Positions 30,150-37,726 of a stretch of 64,000 bases of DNA are shown here, one piece after another. Position numbers and translations under genes: made by a program. Source of the DNA: an uncultured Erythrobacter sp. (GTDB lineage: Bacteria; Pseudomonadota; Alphaproteobacteria; Sphingomonadales; Sphingomonadaceae); assembly GCA_947501005.1 (NCBI GenBank), contig CANMTU010000001.1, positions 768,501-832,500 on the forward strand. Direction: 5' to 3'. The notes under the pieces are model-generated. The model was given only the letters and a program-made list of their open reading frames with translations. It had not been told where the DNA came from and did not search any database. Numbering within the stretch: the stretch's first letter is position 1; each line of letters opens with the position of its first letter.

Positions 30150-31031
30150 TCAAAATGCGCCGAAAGTCCAGCCCTCCGTTTGCGCGATCGCCGGGGTGAG
30201 GGCGGGCGGACGCCAGCGGCGCGCATCGCCGGCCACGGCCCGCAGCCACGCGGCGGCGAGCAGCGCGTCGGAGGAATGATCGTCGATCGCGCCTCTGCCT
30301 TCCACGGGCGGCGAGCCGAGCGCAGCGAGAGCATCGTTCAGCGCCTCATAGCTGCGCATCTTGGCCCGCGCGGCGCTGCGCCCGGCCTCCATCGCGGCGA
30401 GGCTGGTGTAGATCTCGACCACGAGCGAACCGCTATCGGGCAACGGATCGACGGGCCAGACGGGCAAATGGCCACGCAGCCGGTGCAGCATCCGCATGCC
30501 TGTGAGGCTCGACTTGCCGACCTGCGCCGCGCCGACGAGGTTGAAATTGGAATAGGGTTTGCAGCCTTGCTCGGCCTGCGCCTGTTCGGTCACCCGAAAC
30601 CGGCCGCGACCGTGCGCTGCCTCGTCGCAGCGGAACTGCACGCCCTCCCGCCCGCCGTGACGGCGAAAATAGGGCGCGAAGTCAGGATGGTCGGTGAAGC
30701 TCGTGGCGGCGAGGTCGGGGTCCCCGGCGCAGGTTTCGTCGACCAGCTGCCAGAGCGCGGGGGCGTCGGGAATGGCGCGATCGAGACCGGGGAAATAGGC
30801 GCCGCAATCGGCGTGGGGCAGGCCGATGCCAAGATCGAGGCCGATGAGGGTGTTCGGTGGAAGATCGTCGCGCAGAAAGGCGAGAACCGCCTCGCGGCTC
30901 CAACCGCCGGGCCGGTGGAGCAGCCTGGGCGCAGCGCCACTGGTGTCGGCCAGACCGAGCGCGATGCCTTTCTGCCGCGCGCCTTTCGCGCCGGACCAGT
31001 CGATGGCGAGGTAATGATCGAATCCAGTCAT
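30150..31031 (-). CDS. Putative DUF429-like (RNase H-fold) protein
   Basis: I recognise only a general fold. The 293-residue protein starts MTGFDHYLAIDWSGAKG, has LIGLDLGIGLPHADCG near residue 63 and DDHSSDALLAAAWLR near residue 252. Spaced Asp residues in an AIDWSGA...GLDLG...D-x(4)-DA arrangement resemble the RNase H-like DUF429 family of predicted nucleases. Catalysis is not demonstrated. It lies downstream of rarA on the same strand, separated by an inverted-repeat element, and immediately before tRNA-Thr. Confidence 0.6.
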   Translation of the reverse strand: MTGFDHYLAIDWSGAKGARQKGIALGLADTSGAAPRLLHRPGGWSREAVLAFLRDDLPPNTLIGLDLGIGLPHADCGAYFPGLDRAIPDAPALWQLVDETCAGDPDLAATSFTDHPDFAPYFRRHGGREGVQFRCDEAAHGRGRFRVTEQAQAEQGCKPYSNFNLVGAAQVGKSSLTGMRMLHRLRGHLPVWPVDPLPDSGSLVVEIYTSLAAMEAGRSAARAKMRSYEALNDALAALGSPPVEGRGAIDDHSSDALLAAAWLRAVAGDARRWRPPALTPAIAQTEGWTFGAF

Positions 31032-31037
31032 CCGTAA

Positions 31038-31119
31038 CCGTCATTCCAGAGAAAGCGGGGATGCCAGTCATCGGCTCGATGCGGGCGTAGCCGGATGACA
31101 GCTTTCGCCGGGATGACAG
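31038..31119. repeat. Imperfect inverted-repeat element between rarA and the DUF429-like gene
   Basis: The arm CCGTCATTCCAGAGAAAGC (from 31038) recurs inverted as GCTTTCGCCGGGATGACAG (ending 31119) with several mismatches, enclosing about 30 bp. The GTCATTCC/GGGATGAC and GAAAGC/GCTTTC pairs are typical of dispersed intergenic palindromes in Sphingomonadales. No gene is present in the gap. Confidence 0.6.
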
Positions 31120-31140
31120 CACTCTCGAGTCGCAGCATTC

Positions 31141-32460
31141 TCACGACCGGCGCTCGCGCCGCAGCCCCTCCCAATAGTCGAGCCGCTTCTTCACCTCACG
31201 CTCGAACCCGCGATCGACCGGTTCGTAATAGGTCTGCGGCGTCATTTCCTCCGGCCAGTAATCGTCGCCCGAAAAGCCCTCGTCGGCATTGTGATCGTAG
31301 GTGTAGCCGGCGCCGTAGCCGATGTCCTTCATCAGCCTGGTCGGCGCGTTGAGGATGTTTTGCGGCGGCATCAGGCTGCCGGTTTCTTTCGCGCTGCGGA
31401 AACTGGCCTTCTGCGCCTTGTAGGCGGCGTTCGATTTGGGCGCGGTGGCGAGGTAGATGCAGGCCTGCACCAACGCCAATTCGCCCTCGGGGCTGCCAAG
31501 GAATTCGTAGGCATCCTTGGCTGCCATGCACTGCACCAGTGCCTGCGGATCGGCCATGCCGATGTCCTCCACCGCCATGCGGACGAGGCGGCGGGCAAGG
31601 AAGCGGGGCTCCTCGCCGGCAGTCAACATGCGCGCGAGGTAATAGAGGCTGGCCTGCACGTCGCTGCCGCGCACTGCCTTGTGCAGCGCTGAGATGAGAT
31701 TGTAATGCCCCTCGCGGTCCTTGTCGTACACCGCGACCCGGCGCTGGAGGAACGCGCCCAGTGCCGCGGGGTCGAGCGGCTCATCGATCTTCGCATTGTA
31801 CAGCGTCTCGGCCTGATTGAGCAGGAAGCGCCCGTCGCCATCCGCACTCGCGACCAGCGCGTCGCGCGCCGGATCGGTGAGGGGGAGGGGGCCTTCCAGC
31901 TCCTCGGCCCGATCGAGCAACCGGCCCAGCGCCGCCCGGTCGAGCCGCTGGAGGATCAGCACCTGCGCGCGGGAAAGCAGTGCGGCGTTGAGGGCGAAGC
32001 TCGGGTTCTCGGTCGTCGCGCCGACCAAGGTCACCGTACCGCGCTCCACGAAGGGCAGGAAGCCGTCCTGCTGCGAACGGTTGAAGCGGTGGATCTCGTC
32101 CACGAACAGCAAGGTACGCTGCCCGGCTTCGGCGGCCTTGTCGGCGGCAGCGAAGGCTTTCTTCAGATCGGCGACGCCGCTGAACACCGCGCTGATGCTT
32201 TCGAAGCGCATGCCCACGCTGTCGGCCAGCAGGCGGGCAATGGTCGTCTTGCCGGTGCCGGGCGGCCCCCACAGGATCATGCTGGACAGTCTGCCCGCCG
32301 CCACCATTCGCCCGATCGCGCCTTGCGAGCCGGTCAGATGGTCCTGCCCGATCACCTCGCCGAGAGAGGCGGGGCGCAGCCGGTCGGCCAGCGGGGCATC
32401 CTCGCGGGGGGCGTCGTTCGGTATGGCGGCGGGGACAGTGTCGGGAAAGAGATCGGCCAT
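31141..32460 (-). CDS. rarA: Replication-associated recombination protein RarA (MgsA), AAA+ ATPase
   Basis: The 439-residue protein is a clamp-loader-like ATPase acting at stalled forks. It has SLGEVIGQDHL near residue 33, Walker A WGPPGTGKTTIA near 63, Walker B FVDEIHRFNRSQQD, sensor 1 GATTENPSF, and the C-terminal MgsA tetramerisation region (AVRGSDVQASLYYLARML, EDIGMADPQAL). The true start is placed at 32460, directly before MADLFPD; the frame stays open far upstream without family similarity. It is divergent from the PadR regulator. Confidence 0.95.
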   Translation of the reverse strand: MADLFPDTVPAAIPNDAPREDAPLADRLRPASLGEVIGQDHLTGSQGAIGRMVAAGRLSSMILWGPPGTGKTTIARLLADSVGMRFESISAVFSGVADLKKAFAAADKAAEAGQRTLLFVDEIHRFNRSQQDGFLPFVERGTVTLVGATTENPSFALNAALLSRAQVLILQRLDRAALGRLLDRAEELEGPLPLTDPARDALVASADGDGRFLLNQAETLYNAKIDEPLDPAALGAFLQRRVAVYDKDREGHYNLISALHKAVRGSDVQASLYYLARMLTAGEEPRFLARRLVRMAVEDIGMADPQALVQCMAAKDAYEFLGSPEGELALVQACIYLATAPKSNAAYKAQKASFRSAKETGSLMPPQNILNAPTRLMKDIGYGAGYTYDHNADEGFSGDDYWPEEMTPQTYYEPVDRGFEREVKKRLDYWEGLRRERRS

Positions 32461-32498
32461 GGCGCGAATGTAGGAGGCGCGTACGCGAATTTCATCTC

Positions 32499-32538
32499 TT
32501 GCCAAAGAACCATCAAGATATATCTTAGAGCGATCTTG
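32499..32538 (+). promoter_or_regulatory. padR promoter with overlapping operator palindromes
   Basis: A -35-like TTGCCA (32499-32504) and -10-like TATCTT (32521-32526) are 16 bp apart. The perfect 12-bp palindrome AAGATATATCTT (32515-32526) covers the -10, and CAAGAT (32514-32519) is repeated inverted as ATCTTG (32533-32538). PadR proteins commonly bind AT-rich dyads of this kind, so autorepression is likely, with possible effect on divergent rarA. Confidence 0.6.
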
Positions 32539-32553
32539 AGAGGAGTCGATCCG

Positions 32554-33327
32554 ATGGCTTATGATGAATATGACGATGATGACGACCGCAGCAAACCGAT
32601 CGAGGGGCACATTCCCGATCGCCCCGAAGGCGAAGATTTCGATATCGATACCGACATCGAGATGGATGATGACGAACGCGACCAAACCGGTTTCCGCCAG
32701 CCCTTCGGCCGCCATGGCCCGTTCGGCCCCAACGGCGTGTTCGGCAAGGACGGTCCGTTCGGCCCGCGCGGCCCTTTCGGGCCCGATGGGCCGTTCGGCA
32801 GGAAAGGCCCGTTCGGCAACAGCGAGGATTTCACCGGTCCCCATGGCCGCCACCGCCCCCGACGGCGCAAGCCCATGGTGCGCGGGGGCGAGTTGCGGCT
32901 CGTCATGCTGTTCCTGATCGGGGAAGGACCGCGCCACGGCTACGAACTGATCAAGGAGCTGGAGGAAATGACCGGCGGCGCCTGGGCACCCAGCCCCGGA
33001 ACGGTCTATCCCACTCTCTCCCTGCTCGAGGACGAGGGGATGATCGACCATATCCCGGGGGACGACAGCCGCAAGGCCTATCGCGTCACCGAGGACGGCC
33101 GGCGCGAAATCGCAGGCAATCGCGACGAGATCGAACAAATGCTGCGCCGCCTCGGCCGGCAGGCGAAGCACAAGGAGCAGCAGGCCGCGCCCGACCTGTT
33201 CCGCTCGCTCGGCAACCTTGCCGCCGTGCTCACCAACCGTGCGGCCGGCGGCGGGTTCGATGCGAAGTCGCGGGCCGAGATCGTGGACATGATCGATGCA
33301 CTGGCGAAGAAGATCGAGCGGCTCTGA
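32554..33327 (+). CDS. PadR-family transcriptional regulator with collagen-like N-terminal tract
   Basis: The 257-residue protein has three parts. Residues 1-45 are very acidic (Asp/Glu-rich). Residues 55-88 are eleven consecutive Gly-X-Y triplets dominated by GPFG. Residues 108-190 are a PadR winged helix (FLIGEGPRHGYELIKELEEM, PSPGTVYPTLSLLEDEGMI, YRVTEDGRREI). The C-terminal helix (EIVDMIDALAKKIERL) fits the PadR dimerisation element. AGGAG precedes the ATG by nine bases. The winged-helix call is firm; the function of the Gly-X-Y tract is unknown. An operator-like palindrome overlaps its promoter. Confidence 0.9.
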   Translation: MAYDEYDDDDDRSKPIEGHIPDRPEGEDFDIDTDIEMDDDERDQTGFRQPFGRHGPFGPNGVFGKDGPFGPRGPFGPDGPFGRKGPFGNSEDFTGPHGRHRPRRRKPMVRGGELRLVMLFLIGEGPRHGYELIKELEEMTGGAWAPSPGTVYPTLSLLEDEGMIDHIPGDDSRKAYRVTEDGRREIAGNRDEIEQMLRRLGRQAKHKEQQAAPDLFRSLGNLAAVLTNRAAGGGFDAKSRAEIVDMIDALAKKIERL

Positions 33328-33342
33328 CCGCCGTTCGCAAGG

Positions 33343-34491
33343 TCAATCCTGGCGGGGGTTCGATATCCTGAGATAGGTGTCGACCACCGCCTGGTTGATC
33401 GCATCCCAGCTGTAATCGCGGCTCTTCGCCTCGCCCGCCCGGCCGTGCGCGGCGCGCAGGGCGGGATCCTGGCAATAGCGGGCGAGGGCGGCGGCATAGG
33501 CCGAAGCGCAACCGTCCGGCACGATCACGCCGGTCCGTCCGTCCGCGACCAGCGAGGTGCTCCCCGTTGCCCCTGCGGCAACGACCGGCAGCCCGCTCGC
33601 CATCGCTTCCAGCGTGACGTTGCCGAAGGTTTCGGTAACGCTGGGATTGAAGAACACATCGGCGCTGGCGAGTGCCCGGCCAAGCGCCTCGCCCCCCTGA
33701 AAGCCTACGAAGATGGCGCCGGGCAGCGCCTTCTCGAACCAGCCGCGCGCCGGACCGTCGCCGATCACCAGCACTTGGTGGGCAACGCCCCGGTTGCGCA
33801 ATTCGGCAATGGATTCGGCGAACATGTCGAGCCCCTTTTCCATCACCAGCCGGCCGAGGAACGCGATCGCCACCGCATCGTCGGCAATGCCCAGCCCGCG
33901 CCGCCATGCAGGGTCGCGGCGCGCGGGATCGAAGATCGTGCGATCGACCCCGCGCGACCAGATCGACACGTCGTCGTTCATGCCCTGCCGCTCGAGCACG
34001 TCGACCATCGACTGGCTCGGGGTTACCAGCGCGTCGCACCGGCGGTAGATATTCCTGAGGTAGCGTTCGACCACCGGCTCGATGAAACCCAGATTGTAAT
34101 AGCGCGGATAGGTCTCGAACCGCGTGTGGACCGAAGCCAGCACCGCGATGCCGCGCGCCTTCGCCCAGCCGACCGCCGCGCGCGAACTGAAATCGGGCGA
34201 GGCGATGTGGAGGACGTTGGGCGCGAAGTCTTCGAGGTCGCGCTTCACCGCGCCCGACAGGCCGAGCGGGATGCGATATTCGCTGCGCCCCGGGATCGGC
34301 ACGGCTGGCAGCGATACCAGATCGCCGGTCGGCGCGAAGGCGGGTTCCCGGCTGGTCGGCGAATAGACGCGCAGGCTCGCCCCCCGGCGCAGCAGGTATT
34401 CCGCCAGCCGGTTCAGCGCCTTGTTCGCGCCGTCGAGCGTGATGTTGTAGTTCCCGCTGAACAGCGCGATGCGAAGGTCGGTCACGTCCAT
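33343..34491 (-). CDS. Family 4 (GT-B) glycosyltransferase
   Basis: The 382-residue cytosolic or membrane-associated retaining glycosyltransferase has an N-terminal acceptor domain (RIALFSGNYNITLDGANKAL) and a C-terminal nucleotide-sugar domain. The latter carries FLGRLVMEKGLDMFAESI, VLVIGDGPARGWF and the conserved E-x7-E region in PSVTETFGNVTLEAMASGLP. The set resembles alpha-mannosyl/glucosyltransferases acting on glycerolipids (MgtA/SqdX-like), but donor and acceptor are not determined. It stands alone, convergent with padR and divergent from serC. Confidence 0.85.
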   Translation of the reverse strand: MDVTDLRIALFSGNYNITLDGANKALNRLAEYLLRRGASLRVYSPTSREPAFAPTGDLVSLPAVPIPGRSEYRIPLGLSGAVKRDLEDFAPNVLHIASPDFSSRAAVGWAKARGIAVLASVHTRFETYPRYYNLGFIEPVVERYLRNIYRRCDALVTPSQSMVDVLERQGMNDDVSIWSRGVDRTIFDPARRDPAWRRGLGIADDAVAIAFLGRLVMEKGLDMFAESIAELRNRGVAHQVLVIGDGPARGWFEKALPGAIFVGFQGGEALGRALASADVFFNPSVTETFGNVTLEAMASGLPVVAAGATGSTSLVADGRTGVIVPDGCASAYAAALARYCQDPALRAAHGRAGEAKSRDYSWDAINQAVVDTYLRISNPRQD

Positions 34492-34560
34492 TGCGAGCGC
34501 GCCATAAAGGCGTGTTCGGCCTTTGGCGAGAGGGACGACAGGCGGGGCCGAACCCCGGAA

Positions 34561-34703
34561 CCAAACCCGCGGCCTTCCTTTGGTTTGGCGAACCCTTCGT
34601 TTTCAAGCGCTTCGCATTTGCGCATTGACTCGAATCCCGGCACCCCTAGTGCCGCAGGTGGGCCACGCGGTCCCAACGCCGCGCGAGCTCTCTGCAAGGA
34701 GAG
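34561..34703 (+). promoter_or_regulatory. Structured 5' leader of serC (possible serC-type leader)
   Basis: Three hairpins are visible in the 217-bp gap: CCAAACC (34561-34567) with GGTTTGG (34582-34588); GGCAC (34639-34643) with GTGCC (34649-34653); and CTCTC (34688-34692) with GAGAG (34699-34703). The last stem buries the AAGGAGAG ribosome binding site of serC, a usual off-state for translational control. A serC leader motif is known in alphaproteobacteria; whether this is a member needs a covariance search. Confidence 0.45.
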
Positions 34704-34708
34704 AATAC

Positions 34709-35866
34709 ATGACTGCTGAACCGACGCTCAAGCCAGAGCGGCCTTTCTTTTCGTCCGGTCCCACGGTCAAGCACCCTGGGTGGGACATTACCAGGCTCAA
34801 GACCGAATCGCTCGGCCGCTCGCATCGCAGCAGCCTCGGCAAGGCGCGGCTGAAATATGCCATCGACCTGTCGAAGGAATTGCTTGGCGTTCCGGAAGAT
34901 TACCTCGTGGGCATCATGCCCGCGTCGGACACCGGCGCGCTGGAATGCGCGATGTGGACGATGCTGGGCGGCGGCCGTCCGGCGACGGTCGCGGCGTGGG
35001 AAAGCTTCGGCAATGTCTGGATTCAGGACGCGGTCAAGCAACTCAAGCTGGCGAAGCTGACCACGCTGGATGCCGATTACGGCGAGATCCCCGATCTGGC
35101 GAGCATCCCGCAAGATAACGATGTGGTGTTCACCTGGAACGGCACGACCAGCGGCGCGAAGATCCCCAATACCGACTGGCTTGCCGAAGGCCGCGCCGGC
35201 GTCACCATCAATGACGCCACCAGCGCGATCTTCGCGCAGGAGATGGACTGGCCCAAGCTCGATGCCACCACCTATAGCTGGCAGAAGGTGATGGGCAGCG
35301 AGGCGCAGCACGGCATGCTGATCCTCAGCCCCAAGGCGGTGGAGCGGATCGAAAGCTACGATCCCGAATGGCCGTTGCCCAAGCTGTTCCGCTTGAAGAA
35401 GGGCGGCAAGGTGGATCGCGCGATCTTCGAAGGGGCGACTATCAACACCCCCTCGATGCTGGCGACCGAAGATTATATCGACGCGCTCGAATGGGCGAAG
35501 AGCATCGGCGGGCGCATGGCGATGTTCGAGCGGGCCGACGCCAACGCCAAGGTGCTGACCGACTGGATCGAGTCGACGCCGTGGCTACGCAACATGGTCT
35601 CCGATCCGGCGAAGCGCACCAATACCGGCGTGTGCTTCGTGTTCCAGGGCGACTGGTACGAAAGCCTGTCGGACGAGGACAAGGCCGGCGTGCCCAACAG
35701 GATCGCCAAGATGCTGGACGAGCGCGACGTCGGCTACGACTTCAACGGCTACCGCGATGCGCCGCCGAGCTTGCGCGTCTGGTGCGGCGGCACGGTGGAA
35801 CAGGAGGATATCAGGCGCCTCCTGCCGTGGATCGAATGGGCCTACGAGCAGGTCAAGAACGGCTGA
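34709..35866 (+). CDS. serC: Phosphoserine transaminase
   Basis: The 385-residue PLP enzyme converts 3-phosphohydroxypyruvate to phosphoserine. It has the N-terminus FFSSGPTVKHPGWD, SHRSSLGKARLKYAI, and the Schiff-base Lys in TTYSWQKVMGSEAQHG. This layout is that of the Methanosarcina/alphaproteobacterial type, longer than E. coli SerC. The start at 34709 follows AAGGAGAG. serA lies downstream on the same strand, separated by a repeat element, so the two serine genes are probably co-transcribed. Confidence 0.95.
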   Translation: MTAEPTLKPERPFFSSGPTVKHPGWDITRLKTESLGRSHRSSLGKARLKYAIDLSKELLGVPEDYLVGIMPASDTGALECAMWTMLGGGRPATVAAWESFGNVWIQDAVKQLKLAKLTTLDADYGEIPDLASIPQDNDVVFTWNGTTSGAKIPNTDWLAEGRAGVTINDATSAIFAQEMDWPKLDATTYSWQKVMGSEAQHGMLILSPKAVERIESYDPEWPLPKLFRLKKGGKVDRAIFEGATINTPSMLATEDYIDALEWAKSIGGRMAMFERADANAKVLTDWIESTPWLRNMVSDPAKRTNTGVCFVFQGDWYESLSDEDKAGVPNRIAKMLDERDVGYDFNGYRDAPPSLRVWCGGTVEQEDIRRLLPWIEWAYEQVKNG

Positions 35867-35881
35867 TCGGGCCAGGCATTC

Positions 35882-35992
35882 CGTCACCCTGAACGCGGTT
35901 GTGCTTGGCACGGCTGCGCTTCCAGGTTCCATTTCTCCTCATCAAGCACGGTTTCACTGCTCGATGGATGCTGAAACGAGTTCAGCATGACG
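35882..35992. repeat. 111-bp inverted-repeat element between serC and serA
   Basis: The ends CGTCACCCTGAAC (35882-35894) and GTTCAGCATGACG (35980-35992) are inverted repeats with two mismatches. Near the right end TGCTGAA (35969-35975) and TTCAGCA (35981-35987) form a perfect inner hairpin. The layout suits a small non-coding mobile-derived palindrome (MITE- or REP-like), common in sphingomonads. It sits inside the serC-serA transcript. Confidence 0.75.
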
Positions 35993-36009
35993 AAACGAGA
36001 GAAAACACG

Positions 36010-37593
36010 ATGACCAAACCCAAAGTCCTCATCAGTGACAAGATGGATCCCAACGCCGCACGCATCTTCGAAGAACGCGGCTGCGATGTCGATGTTAAGC
36101 CGGGCATGTCGCCCGACGAACTGAAGGCCGTGATCGGCCAGTATGACGGCCTCGCCATTCGCAGTGCGACCAAGGTGACGGCGGACATCCTCGACGCGGC
36201 GACCAATCTGAAAGCGATCGGGCGCGCCGGGATCGGGGTGGACAATGTCGATATCCCCTATGCCAGCGGCAAGGGCGTGGTGGTGATGAACACCCCGTTC
36301 GGCAATTCGATCACCACCGCCGAACACGCGATCGCGATGATCATGGCGCTGGCCCGCCAGATCCCCCAGGCGGACAAGCGCACGCAAGCGGGCGAATGGC
36401 CGAAAAACGATTTCATGGGCGTGGAAGTGACCGGCAAGACGCTTGGCCTGATCGGGGCGGGCAATATCGGCTCTATCGTCGCCAGCCGGGCTCAGGGCCT
36501 GCGCATGAAGGTCATCGCCTACGATCCCTTCCTCACGCCGGAACGCGCGGTGGAGATCGGGGTCGAGAAGGTCGATCTCGACACGCTGCTCTCGCGCGCC
36601 GATTTCATCACCCTGCATACCCCGCTGACCGACGAGACGCGCAACATCCTCAGCCGCGAGAACCTCGCCAAGACGAAGCAGGGCGTGCGGATCGTCAATT
36701 GCGCGCGCGGCGGCCTGATCGACGAGGCGGCTCTCGCCGATGCGCTGGATGACGGGCAGGTCGCGGGCGCGGCGCTCGACGTGTTCGAGACCGAGCCGGC
36801 GAAGGACAGCCCGCTATTCGGGCGTCCCGGCTTCATCTGCACGCCGCATCTGGGTGCCAGCACGACGGAAGCGCAGGTCAATGTCGCGCTGCAGGTGGCG
36901 GAGCAACTGGCCGACTACCTCGTCAATGGCGGGGTCACCAACGCGCTCAACATGCCGAGCCTCAGCGCCGAGGAGGCGCCCAAGCTGCGCCCCTATATGG
37001 GTCTTGCCGAAAATCTCGGCAGCCTCGTGGGGCAGCTTGCGCATGGCAATCTTTCCAAGATCAGCATCGAGCGCGAAGGCGCGGCGGCCGCGCTTTCCGG
37101 CAAGCCGATCGAGGGCGCGGTGCTGGCCGGGTTGATGCGCGTCTATTCCGACACGGTGAACATGGTCAACGCGCCCTTCCTGGCGAAGGAACGGGGTATG
37201 GATATCCGCTCCATCCGGCACGAGAAGGAAGGGGCCTACAACACCCTGCTGCGCGTGACCGTCGATACCGAGCAGGGCGAGCGGTCGGTGGCCGGCACGC
37301 TGTTCGGAGCCGATGCGCCGCGCCTTACCGAGATCTTCGGCGTGCGGATCGAAGCCGAACTCGAAGGACACATGCTCTACATCGTCAACGAGGACGCGCC
37401 CGGCTTCATCGGCCGGATCGGATCGCTGCTGGGCGAGAACGGCATCAATATCGGCACCTTTCACCTCGGCCGCCGCACCGCGGGCGGCGAAGCGGTGCTG
37501 CTGCTGAGCGTCGACCAGCCGATCCCGCGCGAACTGGTAAGCCGGGCTTGCGCCTTGCAGGGCGTGAAGACCGTCATGCCGTTGTCGTTCTGA
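36010..37593 (+). CDS. serA: D-3-phosphoglycerate dehydrogenase
   Basis: The 527-residue enzyme catalyses the first step of serine synthesis. It is the long form: substrate and NAD domains (GLIGAGNIGSIVASRA near residue 142; RAGIGVDNVDI; CARGGLIDEAAL; TPHLGASTTEAQ with the catalytic His), then an intervening ASB domain (about 315-450) and a C-terminal ACT domain (MLYIVNEDAPGFIGRIGSLL) that usually mediates serine feedback. Length fits the mycobacterial/alphaproteobacterial type. It follows serC after a 143-bp gap filled by an inverted-repeat element. Confidence 0.96.
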   Translation: MTKPKVLISDKMDPNAARIFEERGCDVDVKPGMSPDELKAVIGQYDGLAIRSATKVTADILDAATNLKAIGRAGIGVDNVDIPYASGKGVVVMNTPFGNSITTAEHAIAMIMALARQIPQADKRTQAGEWPKNDFMGVEVTGKTLGLIGAGNIGSIVASRAQGLRMKVIAYDPFLTPERAVEIGVEKVDLDTLLSRADFITLHTPLTDETRNILSRENLAKTKQGVRIVNCARGGLIDEAALADALDDGQVAGAALDVFETEPAKDSPLFGRPGFICTPHLGASTTEAQVNVALQVAEQLADYLVNGGVTNALNMPSLSAEEAPKLRPYMGLAENLGSLVGQLAHGNLSKISIEREGAAAALSGKPIEGAVLAGLMRVYSDTVNMVNAPFLAKERGMDIRSIRHEKEGAYNTLLRVTVDTEQGERSVAGTLFGADAPRLTEIFGVRIEAELEGHMLYIVNEDAPGFIGRIGSLLGENGINIGTFHLGRRTAGGEAVLLLSVDQPIPRELVSRACALQGVKTVMPLSF

Positions 37594-37601
37594 TTTTGCA
37601 G

Positions 37602-37719
37602 TCTGCTCATGCTGGGCTTGTCGAAGCATCGTTCTTCCTTCTAGCGCATCCGGCTGATCGAAGGACGATTGCTGGTCTGCGGCCAGCTACGCTTCCGACA
37701 GGCTCAGGGCAGACGGATA
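37602..37719. repeat. Inverted-repeat element between serA and hisZ
   Basis: The left arm GTCTGCTCATGCTGGGCTTG..GAAG (from 37602) is matched imperfectly and inverted by CTTCCGACAGGCTCAGGGCAG (ending near 37719). The core CTGAGC(C/T)TGTCGAAG is shared with the elements at 51180 and 54197, so the three belong to one family. Confidence 0.65.
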
Positions 37720-37726
37720 CTTTTAA

